From Paragonimus skrjabini miyazakii (Eukaryota > Platyhelminthes > Trematoda > Plagiorchiida > Troglotrematidae): DNA of 64,000 nucleotides. A model generated the notes under the pieces. That model worked only from the letters and a program-made list of their open reading frames with translations, was not told where the DNA came from and searched no databases. Location: NCBI GenBank assembly GCA_014338405.1, contig JTDE01000266.1, positions 189,475-253,474 on the forward strand, written 5' to 3'. This document shows positions 15,101-30,100 of this stretch, in pieces; the first letter of the stretch is position 1; each line of letters opens with the position of its first letter. The position numbers and the translations under genes were made by a program.

Positions 15101-18100
15101 AGTTAACTGGAGTATCACATGTGTTTTTATTTTTACATCATGAAGAAATTGGTTATACTCCACCAACTCCTGTAATTGATGACTATCAACTCATCAATTA
15201 CATTACAACAGATCTTGGTAATTTCATTTTACTTACGTTCACACTAAAGTCAGAGTACGGTCATGCAATACTAAACTTTTAACACCTTTCTTAATTCCGC
15301 ATTGTCTAGTTGACCAAAATAATGATGCTTCTTTGTACCACACTGAACACATTGTCCACTTGTGCCTCCCGGATATGTTTCAAGGAATGCTAGGTTATTT
15401 GGCAGGTATTGACATATTTATCATGATGTAATCGCGATCCTTTTACATGGTTACATGGTCAGTTGTCACTGTTTTACGGTGTGCAAACATGTTGAGGATA
15501 ATCTCATTTGACACCCCACCTCTACTTTACAAAGTTTTCTCTTGTCGTATTTCCTCAGTTTCTTCAGTATTCTCGAAAGACATTCATTGACATTTATCTG
15601 GATTTACTTTTTCCGCGTAGTCATTCTTGTTGACAAAATTTGCACCAAAACAAACCTTCTTTTGTTTTAATCGACCACAAAACAGACTCAGTAAATATTT
15701 TCCCTTGATGCCGACTATCAACGAGGAGAAAGGCAAAGACGCAATCTGGCAGGTTCATTACTCCAAGAAAACCTTGCTGGATGTCAATCTGTTATTTATA
15801 CTTTTCGTCAGTTTGGAGCCGCAGGCCTTATTTCGGGAGGTCGTATTCCTTAGATCACCAAGGAAAGGAAATAGCTCCAAGTCGAGGAATAGTTTGTGGT
15901 TCACTCTGGCCAACCTTCAAAATAGCATGCATCACAGGAGAAGACTTGCTATTGTATCAAGAATGGACTTACCCTTTTACTCCAGTTCACAGTTAGCTCC
16001 AAACTGGGGATTATCTTAAATATATAGCATATAGATGAAGATTGTAAAATTTTCCCCAAGAACGAGGATCCCACCATAGTGCATATAGGGGGACCTGACT
16101 ACATATCACTAATGCAGCTACCAGTAAAGAACGTCGTAAGACCTGATCTGGAATTTTCGGCAAACAAGGCTACTGTACTCAAATGACACAACAGCAGGGG
16201 AATACAAACCTTACTGGAAGGTCAAATCATGAAAAGAGCAATAGTAAAATAATTTACATTCAGGTAAACATATATCCAGCTAATGCATTGTATATTCAAA
16301 CCATAAAAAGCATATATACCAAATGGGTTAATATTTTTCCAACACAAGCTGGCACAGTTGTCAGGCTAAATTATTCAACCAATGTAGCAATCACTGGTTC
16401 AAAAATTGTAAGAGATAGTTTCGAAATGATAGATTCGTTCGGCGGGTTGAATAATTGAACAAAATCTTGACCAGTACGAACACCAAGTAGAGTCAAGCAA
16501 AGAACAGCAAAGTAACAAATATGGCTTGTTACTTATGCTTACTCAATCGGTTGATTCAAACATAGTACATAAGAAAACTAACCAATGAGAATGAGAAAAT
16601 TCGCTGATGTACATTGTAGAGTATGTCTTTGTCAACAAACATGCAACCACTGCTCCCAGTTGCGATTGATTGAAAGTCACAGGAGATTGAATGTTCGCGC
16701 GGACTTCTTCCGAGCGCACAGGTCAGGTTTGTCACCTTGGATGATAACGGCATCTGCAGAGATCATAACACCGGATTTATTTCTTGGCACCCGGTAGATG
16801 ATAGCAAAGTTGGCAATCTTGATGGCAGGATGACCACGGTCGGCCGAGTGAGTAACAACATGGTCTTAAACCGTTTCAGTCACACCATAGTTAAATTGCG
16901 CAGGGCAAAGTCCACGGTAGCTGTCAACGAACTACCTGACAATGCGACTTGTAATGTATAATGCCCGACAAAAGGAAGCACAAGACTACATAAAAAAGTC
17001 GGTTGTAGAACACGGTATTTTTTTTAAGATATGACCAGGCAAGTGGTTTCGAACAGAAGCTGGTGCACATATGCTGTCAGGTGGATTGTTTCGATTGACT
17101 TCTTAGACATGACAAGTCAGATAAAACCCACGTCGTCAACTGCTACTCAATTCTAGAGATTTAGCTTCATATTATACTCCGAGAAAGCTTATGGGGCACT
17201 TCATTCTGTTAAAACCGGATGTGAATTCTGTTCATTGAGATGGGAGCAACTGACAAATGGAATCCACTCGTCTATGTACAATGTGGATTGTTCGTCACTA
17301 CCAAAGATTTTTAATACCTAATGTAGCCTTCAGTTTCCGGGTTTTGCTTCAATAAACGTACTGAATTCTGTCGTGTAAACTCAAAAACTGCGCTGTGCAC
17401 TAGACGCAATGCAGGAAGTATGCTGGAGTAATGCATTGTGCTGAAAAGCTTATTCGAGTTCCTTGTTCAAGTTTCTTACTGCAAAAATACTGTGCGTTTT
17501 TGCACATAGTTTGCAGTTGTAGTTGAGCAAAAGATCCTTTGCTGTATATGCGCCTTTGGTAAACTTGAGACGACGAATGAAAGCAAAAATAACGACTATG
17601 AGAACTTCGGCCTACCTATTTTGCGATACGATAAACAGTCCTCGATTAGTCCTATACCCAACCAATAGTAATGCTTCTCAATTTAGCACAGCATTCCCTT
17701 GGCAGCCAAAACTGCATTTTGTCTTATTCATAACTTCTCGAATTCAGTGCAAATCAAACTTAGCAATGTTTCGTTATGCCTTCGTGTTTCATACTGACCA
17801 GCTTAAACATAATGTGCACAAGTAATTTCGCAGCAACGTGGTCTTGCAGTTGATTGCGGAGTGGTATTCAATGTGGACCATAAGTATATTGGATTGAAAA
17901 GTCACATTAGTAGCAAAGCTGGTTTTGAAAATAACGACCACGGTTGAGGTACACTACATCACCTTTAAATAGAATGTACAGCGCAAGACTGTTGATTATC
18001 TGATGAAGGCTACTGGAATATCAAACGAGTTTATGTCGACATTTCTTCAGCACGACAGAATGCCGCCAAACCGTCAATCGCTGCTTGTAAATATTTGCAA

Positions 18101-21100
18101 AATCTTCCAATGCGACAATTTCAATATATCTTGCAAACAGATAATTGTAAACCCGCTCCGATGCTGTTCACGTTTTATTTTCTGCTTCACACTACTTTCC
18201 GTCAGCACTGGATGGACGTTAGTAAAACGTTGCGACCAAGAGTCGTACAGGGGTGAGCAAATAATCTGTACACATCGCTGCCTCACATTTGGTATTCTCA
18301 AATATATTCTTTTGTTTCCGTCTGGATCAAAGTTATTCTTGGTGTTCACTTATGTTCCTCATTCTGTTTCTAACAATCCCGTTGTCAAGTTTGTTTAATC
18401 CTATACCCACCCCTTCATTTGCCTTGCAGGCGATTCAAGTCACAAGATAAAAAATTATCAGAGTGAATCCTATCTAACTCATGCTATTTATCTAAATCTT
18501 ACTTGACGCCGTCACTCTTTCTCTACAGCCTCATTAAAGCCAGAGTTCTCCATATTGTGTGTTCTATGTCTTCCTGCACTTTTATCTGCATTCCAGGAAA
18601 ATCGAAATGAAAAACAAAATGCGTAACACATATTTTCACACGTGGTGCTGAATTGTCGAACATACTCGTTTCATTACTGTTGAACACTTAGTTTACAACA
18701 GATTTTCTGTACAAAGCTCGTTTGATTTTACACAGTTCTGTTTCGTGCACTTGATTAGTTTAACCCTAGTAGCTTGGGACTTTAGAAGCACACTCAGTCA
18801 TTTGCGAATAACGTGTCGAAAATCACTTTAAGCCGTACCCAAGTTGTACTTCTAGTATATGAGTGTAATTACTCGTCGAAAATATTACAAAACAAAACAT
18901 TCGCGAGATTTACATTCAGGTAAATCACCTTTATTGTTGTATTTCAGTGGATAATTGTTTATCATTTCATTCCAGATTGAAAAAGGTTTTCTTCACACGA
19001 TTCATATGGGGTTGATGCGTCAATCAGTATACTCTAATTTTTCCGCGACTTTCAGTAATACTACCCATGATAACCGGACACAATGTGGGCTTTGAGCTTG
19101 AATTCGTAACCTACACTGCATTGCCATTCCTCTGGATTAGTTTCATTGACGTAATCCTACACCTGAGCCTGAAAAACCAAAAAGTGTTTTCATTCGATTT
19201 TGCTTCAACGTGTGTGCTTCAACGAACGTGTCTATACAAATGACAGTTGACTAACTTTATGATTATGTGGAACTTGACAAAAAACAGTTGGGCGTCCAAG
19301 AAGATGAACTGCTAACTGCTGGCGTTTTGTACTAGTAACGTTTTGTTTCTGTTCAACAATGCAATCCACCGACAGCGAGATAGGGGTGGCAATGGGCTGG
19401 CCTCTGGGTCCCCTGTTAGCTGACTTTTTCATGAACAAACTGGAGAGTAACCAATTGAGTGCGATCGCTGAAAAATTATCGTTGGTGATGTTTTTTGCAT
19501 CGTCAATTAGAATTTTAACGTAAACAGAGTTATGGCAACTTTCCACACAGCCCATAACAGTATTAAATCCACCAAAGATTAGACTAAAATGGCTGAATAA
19601 ATCTTCCGTATGTTGAAATAGTAAGAAGGGACGATGATTCAGTCCACCGAAGTTTGTGCGGAAAACAGACTTGGAGTGGCCAGTACGCTCACTTTGACAG
19701 TTTCGTTCTGCTAAATCAAAAGCGAAATCACATTCGTAGTCTGGTGGGTAAGACGTTAACGTTTTGCACGTCCGAAACTCTACAAGTTGAGCTGAATTTA
19801 TTGTGAGAAGTGTTTTGCACACTGTCTACCCAATGCGTTTCTTTCAGAAGGCGAAACTTAAGTCACCCACTGGGAATAAAAATATTGCGTTTGTTAGTCT
19901 TCTTTCCAAGGGAGATTCTGTGGCCGAAGTTACCTTCAGAAAGCTCACAAAGTCCGTCGAAATAACCTACTCTGCCGTTCAATTGTGCGTGCTTCTGTTC
20001 AACGCCCGTTATCATGTCATAACTCAAAGGAAAACTTCCGTGTTCTAAACCCAGCTGTTGTGTTTGTCTGCTGGTGCCGATCATCATACACCGGTCGTAC
20101 TACAAGGGGAGTGTCTGGTACAGTAGGTGAACATCCTTGTGCGTGATTGAACAGTTGTGTGATTAAAACGGTTTCAAGCGCGACTGTTGCTCATCTGATC
20201 AATTCTAATCAGTCTGTCAGGTTGTCTACCAGAGTTTCCACCGAACGTCAAGGAATGGATAAAAAAGATGAGATTCTGAATATTGGCTGCTGCCTAGGTC
20301 ACTAATATACGATTACCCAACCTTGCCCTCTGCCCTCAGAAGTTCGTACAGACACTTACATTCCTCTGACCCACAATCAATTAAGTCCACAATTTAAAAC
20401 GGTGATTGCGTAATTGATAACAAACACACTGTCCATAGATTCTTTCTACCGTTTTTCTGACTCACCCTGGTTACTGTTATCATATTTAATGTGTTGTAAT
20501 TAGCTTGACGATCAAACGCAGAAAACAAGTCTTGTTCGCCACTGTGTCGTTCACTAGACTTCAATGGGTATTTTTGAACGGATTACTTTCAGTCAGTCCC
20601 TCCACAATTTCCTAGGTGTACCTTAGGATTCAAGACCAGAAACACAAGGCAATTAAGACTGTAACAGAAAGTCAAACAAGAAATAAGTTGTGTTCCATTT
20701 TGGCCCTGAGAGTCCATGTAGCTCACTTTCTTTATCTCAGATTGTTTTGGAATAACCGGCACAGTTTGTTTTAAGATTATTGGTCTGTTAGTGAAGCACC
20801 CTTTCAGTAACAAGAAACACAGTTTACCCCATGAAGGAACTCACGAAAGAATACATAGCTCTCAATCCAAAAGGTCGTGTCGGTGGCAAGCGTCCGTTGT
20901 TAACTCGCAACAAACTATGCTTTTTTATAAGAGATTTTACTCGTTAACCGGGATCTCGCAAAGTTGTGGTTTCCCATTGTGTGCGCATATTTCAATGAAA
21001 TTTCCTAACCTCTGTCAGAATAATTTTTATTTTGCACCAAGCCTTAATGCAGGTTATTTTGCTTCCACTTTCATGTGATAATGTTAAACGTATGCCTCAT

Positions 21101-24100
21101 GAGTCATATCACTACTGCCTACTTTGTAATCATCAACATCGCCTCCGTTAAAACTGAGGATAGTAGCTGTTTGTTTTCTAAATATCAATATCAACTGTTA
21201 TCATGATCAAAAGTTTTGAACATCAACTTTATCAGACTTTTAGCCAACGGACTGAACAGTGTTTTGCCAGCAATTTTCAGGATCAGACGTTTTCGATATG
21301 ATTCAATACTCAATATTCCTCGAAAAACATACGACCTGCAGTTAAAAAGTAAAGTAATACACCCTACTAGTTTTGTTTGCCCTGATTTCAATTCGTATAG
21401 TGTAGGCCCATTAAGTTCCAGCCATTCCCGTCTGTGCTGTTGAATTCGTTTTGACTCTGTTTACGTGAAAAAAACGACCGTGATTTTTCATCCAGGTTAG
21501 GTACTTGTAGACATTTGCTGTTCACCCATGTATCATATTCTGTGGTATCACAAAATGAAACAAAAGTCATACGCGCTACATTGCCTAGTAACGAACTTAA
21601 GTCAAATGCAAAGCTCATCAACCCTAATTTAACACATTACCTCATGAGCACATTTTTATTAAAATAATTTGCCTTCCCCCCAATAGTTATTAAAAGAAAG
21701 ACCGACATCACCAAAACCATTCAAATATATTTTACTCAGTTCTGGTCACCTTGTGCAGTAAGCTATAAGTAAATGTATTTCTTTTCTTGAAAAATTAATA
21801 AAAAACCAAAAGGCATGTTTTAAAGTCAAAACGTATACTGACTGAACATATTCGGAAGTTTGCGTTTACAGGCGGTGTTAACTTTATGGTTCCCGTAACC
21901 GGAGTTTCGAAGCGTTACCTTCAAATGTTTGACAGAAATTTTGTACATACATAAATATCGGCCGGGCAATTCCGGACGACTTAAACTATGGTTGTATTTA
22001 TCCATAAATGCGTTCACAATCGTGATCAAACTAAAAAATTCAAAAATAATCTTTCAGTTGTCGTGGTAACCTAGATGGAAAATTTCGATTTTCGAAGCAC
22101 ACAATATTCTTCGTTTCAATAAATCATACTTAATGAAATTTAATTAAGCATAAATGTATTCAACTTCGATGCAAACACAAAGCGAGATTCAGCAATTATT
22201 GAAGGCATACTAATATGTTATTCACAGTAGTGGTATTTTTGACAAAAGTAGGCACTGGAGTAACGGATGAAATGTTGGCCAAAAACGATTTTTTCACAAT
22301 CACAATATGAATCACTCACCTCAATCTGCATACAAGGTGCCCTTATCTGTTGAGAAACGAAATATTATCAACTGCTTCATTAACTGTTACGTTGTTTGCA
22401 TTGTAGTGATAAAACGACACATGTTACATAGCCATAGGTGGAAACTGCGCTTGCCAGTCAAGCTTGAAGAGAAGTGGCATGGTTGTGTTAAGATTTTTTT
22501 ACATGGTTCGTGGCATCTCTTTTGTAAATAAGTTGCACCACTGACATAAGACAGTTAATGAATGCGCATGCATCAATACGGATAACCTCCCCCGCATCAA
22601 ACGGTATCTGTCTACATGTCTAATAGTGATGGAAGCTAGAAGAATTAATGAAGGGTGTCTACGAATAGGCTGGCAGATGCTCTGGCAAAACAACTACTAA
22701 AATCAACTTGACTGACGTCTTTAATCAAAGATGGTGGACTTTGGAAACGTCTTTTGCTGCATACCACTTTCTAAACATACAGTTATGTTCAAGATGTGTG
22801 CAACTAAACTCCATTGAAAAATTCGTAAACGGAGAATGTGGACAGTCTTATTCTGAACAAAAGTTTCCTCAAGTTTACTTAATAATAAATCACTGGTAAA
22901 GATGGTTGAAATTAACTAAAATAAAGGATGCTTAAGATTAACCGGACTGTTGATGTGTATCGCGAGGTTTTACTGTCCGAACACTGCGTCAAATATCTCA
23001 AACCAAGTGTCAACCATCCTAGATGTTTTGGACAGACTGGCAGCTTTATATTAAAGAAAGTCCGATTGTGAAATGACTTCCGCAGGTGAGCTTATTTTAA
23101 AAAGGAATGAGGCAACTATCATTGAAAACCTTTATCCTGAGCAGGTTTTCAGATCCACTAGAAAAAAAATACAATTTTCTTTAGGGTAGGACATGCATTC
23201 TTGATTTTGGAATAAACATGAACACATCCTAATCAGCTGATCAAACTGATAAAACTTGTCCGTATGGTAGCCTCCAGATTGTAACACATACACCTACTGT
23301 ACGTTCTCAGTTCACCTACGTGAACAAACATTCTTATTAATAGTAAATGAAGTCTTCAAACGTTTGTAGTCTACATATCGAACTACATGGAATTCAGGTG
23401 GACAAAATTAACAGGAGTAATCAACACAATCTTTGTGATACAGCCAACCAGCGACTAACACGTAGAACAAACTAAAGGCATAGGTATAATTGTGATAACT
23501 TCCAATCACCCCTCCTGAATGAATTATTTCTCTTTCAAATTAAAGTTTGGCAGAATGGAATAACTGACAAATCAATTTTATTTTCTGAAAATGACATGTA
23601 GACGTCGAAAGTTTGAGCTGATCACGTAGCAGTATTACTTACAAGAAAAATGTCTACATTATCAATGTCCGAGTTACAAAGTATGCTTATCTGGTCTGTT
23701 TGTTACGTTCAATTGCCATTTCCAGTTGAAGCGAAATGGTGGGCAAAAAGTTAGATGATAAAGGAAATTGGGCTGACGGATGACCTCACGCGTCCTGACT
23801 GAATAAAATAGCCACTATCGTTCAACACTTCAATGTTTTGAGCACCCAACAAATTGTACACGGTCTAATAACGGATTGTTTTCACAAACAAGGAAACCCT
23901 TGGTAACTAGAGCACTTCATTTTGCGAAAACAAGGGCACCATTCACCATTATTATTAAATATACCTAACAAAAACCGAATGCACGATTAATGGTTGTTTA
24001 GAACAAGAAGAGTGAATATACTCCACGACTGCCATCAAGTGGTTCAGTATGTGAGTGTAAATATTTGAGGATTTGGAAGATCCAGATTTCGGATGACTTA

Positions 24101-27100
24101 GAACATAACTGCATGTTTAACAACACTATTTAATTCTGCACGTGCTGAATTTGGACAGTTTTCACAAGTAGACAAATAAACCTCGTCACTTACCAGCAAC
24201 CACCTGATCGTCACCTGCAGTTCGTGGAAGAATAAAATAAAAACCTTATGGGAAAACAATTTTGTATGACACCACTGTGATTTGTCGTTATATGCCTTAC
24301 ACAAGGAACATAACTACGAGTCACATTTTCTATTGTAGCGTGCATTCCATCCAAAGATAATCGTGAAGTCATTTTGAGCAAATTGTATTAACTACTGAAA
24401 AGTCTGACGAAACCCCCAAAACGCCAAATGCATGGTCATGATGGATCTCTAATTGTCTACATAAACAAAATGTGTAATGATGATTATCGATAAATCAAAA
24501 AACTGTATACATTATGGGGTCGTATTTGTCAAATTTCTATTGACCTTACTCGGAATTAAGCAACACGACCACCCAAAGTGGGGTTTGAAGTATAGAGGGT
24601 TAGAAGGTCAATATGGTGATAACTTTCAGAGGTGCTTCGAAAGCTTTATTCTCATTCTCGATTCCTAGTGTCAAATCTGCCTCTTCATGAGTTCAGTTAC
24701 GTGTAAAATGTATACATTTATACAATATAAATCGGTGCGAACAACCAAGCACTTAGAGTTCGTTGAAGTACCGTAAAACCTGGTTGACTTAGACATTATA
24801 CAAATCACCTTCGTCAGGAACTACACAGCGGAATCTCGCAGTAAATAAAAATATTAACTCCAAATGACCTATTAAGCCGAAGCAACATCAAAAAGATTTC
24901 TTTGTATATCAGACGAGGCAAACCACTTTTGAGTTATAATGTGAAGTGAGGAACAGCGTTGCTACTGCTGCAGTTTTTCTGCTAGGTTGAGGGCTTTTAT
25001 TAGTTTGGTTCAGTGGCATAAATGACAGATTTTTCTTCGTCAAACTGTGACGCAAATATGCATTCATATCAGACAAAGAAATCTGGCTGGTTCCCAAATA
25101 TTACCGTTGAAAAATGTTATGATAACCCAGTCAGTAACAATCCTACTGCGTTGTTTGGTTACAAACAAGTAACTGCATCATATTGTTGGCTGTCAGTCAT
25201 TTGAAGTTTATTAATCCTCGGAGAATGAAGTCATCGTTACATGAAGTCTGTTAAATCCGCCTAGACAATCGGTGGTTTCTAAATTGCATTAACGTTGTCC
25301 AACGGTGCATTATCAACATTCCTCACAACTTTGAAAGCCTAGACAGTGAGTGTGACATAAAAAATGCGTGATGTTCATAATGTGTTCATCTACTGTCTTA
25401 AAAATGGTCCCGGAAAAAATCTTCCATTATCGTCGAGCATAGATTTATGATAATACTTAACACAACGATATAACAGGTTTGTGATATCTCACGATTCGGT
25501 GCAACGTGTGTACAAACAGGTATTGCGGTTTATCTATTTGAGAAGATAAACAAAATTACCAAGCATGTGTTTCTATTTTATATATCCAGTGAAGATCTGT
25601 GCGTGCTGATATTTAATTATCTGCATTCGAATACACTGACAGCATTATTTACAAAATGCTCCTCATTGTTTTGTAAACCGTCATTGCCATAAACAGTGGC
25701 TTAAACAATTAATCTTTTCAAATCCCATTTCACACAACTGTAAAGCAAAACGATAACTAAAATCACACACCAGGAGGGTTGGTTTCCGTTTCTGGCTCGT
25801 CTGCATTGAAAGTAAAGAAAACAAAGTTTGATTACAATATAGGGCGCATCTGTAAGAGGCAAAGATTTGGCCGCGATCACTTATCACTAATACTCGTCAA
25901 CTGTGGCTTTGTTCTTTGGATATTTCTATACGTACTAAGCTCATTCCAAATACGAGTATTTAGAAATGCTTGTCATATCACAAAAGCGGACAGTAGCATA
26001 ATAAATATTTCACAACTGTCTAAAATTAGTTGGAGATCAGAGTCAGCTGTTATGCAGAATCTGCTATTCTGACTAGATGTCATCACCGTCGACAAACAAT
26101 ACAAAAAGGTATCACCACTTAGGAAGATGTATCAGCAACATGACAACAGTATTAAATAATGCACAAATGCTAAGTTACGTATTAAGTAAAGATGGTTTGG
26201 TTATAGATAATAAACATTGGTGTAAGCTCCATGTTCCTGTCATCCTGCCACCCGTACGTACGGAGAGCATGGAAGGCAAGGAAAAACTAAATTGTACGAG
26301 AGCTTGAGATGTTATAATGCTACAGAGTCTGTGCTGATAAAAATATGTCTTTTTAAAGCATTCCAGGTTACGGAATTCTCGATTCTACATTCACGTTGAT
26401 CACAATTTAACGACAGACATGATCCTCATTTATCAGTCATAAATACTCTAGTGTTTTCTCCAACACTTTGAATTTACTCATTGGCTGCATCTTACATCAA
26501 CTCATCTTGCAAAGAAAAAAACATACCTACTACAAACCCACTCCACGTGATCATACAGGCGTTAGTAAATCTGTCGTCATATATCCCCATGGCGGAAGAC
26601 TCATGGTGCATCATCGGTTACTGCATTGACAAATGAGACACGAGTTCCCGTTCCGGTTAATGAAGAATGATTGTCTGATACGTAATCTCAAAGCTTACCT
26701 TCAAATGGGTAAAAATATGCAACTAATTGGCACTAGTGTTTTATAGACAGTAGGGATCATAAAAGTTAGCTGAGGTCCTCGTTGTGTTTTTCTAAATGTT
26801 AGATAACTTTGAAAGACCCACTAGATTCGTTTGCAACTATGGGTAGAATACAAACGAAATGAATGAACCTCTGGAGTCCTTGCGGATAAAAAAGAATAAT
26901 CTCGTTTGTGGTCAAATTGACTCAACCACAGAACAAACTGTGTTGTGTAACACTATAAAATCAGAGACTTGCAGTCAGCCTTGGATATTTCCTACCCCTC
27001 CGGAAGTGTTTCATGTATGTGGCTTCTAATGGACGCTGTTAACATGTTAATCAATTGTATGTAGTTAACCTCTTGTCGTTGACTCACCTCCAGGGGCAAC

Positions 27101-30100
27101 AGTATGGCAAATTATGGATACTTAAGATTTTGGGTTGTTAATGGAATGAAAACGATTTCGACAGGTGAGTTTCTATTATTGTGGGGTTATGGATAATTAT
27201 TGTGTGACATTTTCATTTTACCGCTACCGAATCAGCAGGTTCTTTCAAATTGGTTGGGGGGATTAAGCGTTGGCCTTCATTGTTCACGAGTGACATTTCA
27301 AACTACTGATTTGTGCGATTCAACTTGACAATAATATATCGTTAGCTGCAGTGTTCTAACAAACTTATGCGTTTTTCATCGAGTTTTACTCGAGTGCGCA
27401 TTGTTCATTGGTACGGCTTGTAATTAAGTTGATAATTGCTCTTACACAACAGCTACTGAGCTACATTGTGGGTGAAACTCTGGATTGATGAACACAGTTC
27501 ACAGGGAGCCTTGAAATAAAGTACTACGCCGTTACTTACCATCTGGAATCTAAAAAATTGATTAAGTTTTAAGTAGACCTTTATTCTATTACAATCTTGT
27601 AACAGCTGTTATTTATTGAAAACCGTTTCCTTAGAAGAACAGTTGAACTAGACTTACAACGGTATGAACACCGTTATAAAACGCGACAAATAAGTTGTTC
27701 AGTAGACCTGTACATTTGTTTCCTGAAAAAATGCTAACGTTTTTTCCTTAGAGTTTATTGAGAGAACATCGAGCACTTCAGCTGCAAAATTAACCTGAAT
27801 TTGATTGTGGCGCCACATATAAAACTTACCTGTGGAGTACACCGTAGCTGTAACAAAAGAAATTCGGGTGAAACCTACAGTGGATTTCAGCCACAATTCT
27901 TGAGTATTTATTATCTAAGTATATCAACCTCCAGTACATAATGAGAGCTGAGGGAATGTGCCAGATGCACCTACAGATGGGTAACTTTGTGACTTCGAAA
28001 CACGAGGAATCATAACAAGTCGAATGTTACCGGTGATTAAAGAAACGGGCGAAAAACTGTCGAAAACTCCCTGATTGTTAGTTTAGTTCTTGTCAGCAAA
28101 TGGGCAAGGTTTCGCAGTATTTTGAAAGTAAACCGCGCCCTAATTTTAAGCTAAGGCATTGTCATGGAGTCCCCGACTAAACGTGAAAGATTGCTCACCT
28201 GGTCCACCTGCAACTTCTGGTGAAAATTTGAGGTCAAAATGAATGAAAATGAAAAAACAGTTAACGAATTGTGAAAGTCGACTGAGTTGTAATTTTATGC
28301 AAAAATCATTGAAAATGCTCAGTATACTCAAAGTTACTTATCAGTCAGCATATCAACTTGACAGGTCTATCATATTCCGATCATATTGATTAGTTTGAAG
28401 AAAATACTCTTAACGAGTGTTCCGCTATGAACTCACCTCTTTCTTGAAAATCATCTGAAAAGGGAGATGTGGAAGATGAACTTATTGAACACAAGGACCC
28501 TTCGTTTACCAAAACATGCTCTTAAATCCCACAGCAGCTACTCGTGCTTTGTAAAATCAAACCGGACAACTTCGTGTTAGGCACGCCTGTTGACTCACAA
28601 AAGGTGCAACCCCTGAACATAGCCGTAGCTGACAGCATCATAGGAAGTCCCTTAGCATGCAACTTTCTTTCGGTTAAAGTCCAATAGATGATGAAATAGC
28701 CATTAATTTACGCGCTACGATCAAAGACAACTACACAAAGATAACATTTAATTCTCATCGGAACGTGCGTAATTAGAATCACCTGGACTCAAAACGAATG
28801 AGGATTGTTTCACTTACCACCAAGTGCTGAACTGTCACCTGCAACAAGCAACAGAATAAAATCGATAAAATATAAGACAAACAAATTTGCAGTTGAATTA
28901 TCACGTACACTTTGTTTCTTGGACAAATCCAACGAACAACTGAATTTTTACCTAAGTGATACAGTGGTTTATAATATATCAATTAATCACCTTCCTGTTG
29001 CTTTATATCTGGCGACAAACTACAAGTTTGCTTTCGGCTGTCAAAGCGGTTTATGCTATGTCAATTGAATATAACACAGTCATTTGTTAATACTTGATAT
29101 TACTATATAGCAAACACAATAAAGTGATAGTTGATGAGTAGTCGGGGTCTTGGTTTACTTCGATTTGAACATCAACCACAATTGATCGCAGCTGTTGCAT
29201 CCCCATCGACTATCCAGTCGGCTCCCCGTGGGTGGTGTTCAAATCGAAATAAAGAGATAAATACAGTCAAACGGTAAGCCAGAAAATTATGAAATTTTAT
29301 CATTTAATTTCGACACAACCGGCATACAATTCTGTAAAGCTGATAACTACATACTTTTTACAGAGAACTCATTATTGTAAAGGTGGCATATTATTTTTTT
29401 CTGTAACTATTTACTCATGATCTCCTGACAAGCACGCCATTCACCGTGTTTGGCAGCACACATCGATATCACCGACTTAAGGAATGACGGGACTTTGTAG
29501 GTCATAACTTTAATTTTTGAAACTATTTAACAGTTTGCTGCATGTTTATTTAAGATGCACCTTGCAAGTCGGCGTCAGCGATGTGTTTGCATCTGATTCT
29601 TTATTAATAGAGCACTAAGTAATGCTACTAATATGATTAGACATGAAGAGATTAGTTGAGTACCATTTTGAGAGAAAGAGCGGGTAAAAGGTGACTATGT
29701 GTGTTTAAACAGAATCGCAGAGTACATCGAACACTGACATTGGGATGAAGGAAGCAAGGTCCATGTGATTTGATTTGAACGGAATCATTAAAAAAACATT
29801 GGTTTTAAAAAGTCCTTAGACAAGTGAGTTGAGTAAGCTCGACGTCTTTATAGCGATTTTCACCAGGACGGTAAACCCTCGAAATTATTTACTCCGTCAT
29901 AGGCTATCGTAAATTCAGCAATTCACAGGACAGTAGGTCACAAACCACAAATGTAATAGCTTGCACAATCAACATGACATGTCCGCGGATAATCATCGGT
30001 TAAAAAAGTCATTATCTACGTTCCAAAGACAACTGCTAACTTTTCGGACAATGTGTACCATATCCTTTATTTTTTGAACGAAGTACATACTAGAAATACC

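Noticed and set aside
15627..16019. 130-codon plus-strand frame, the second longest non-PLE frame
   Set aside because: No domain is recognisable, and overlapping frames look equally coding. It may be an old decayed element, but I could not match it to any family.
22320..22325. 6-nt micro-exon ATTGAG on the minus strand
   Set aside because: In phase 1 it creates TGA. The longer 27-nt reading from a stronger acceptor is listed instead.
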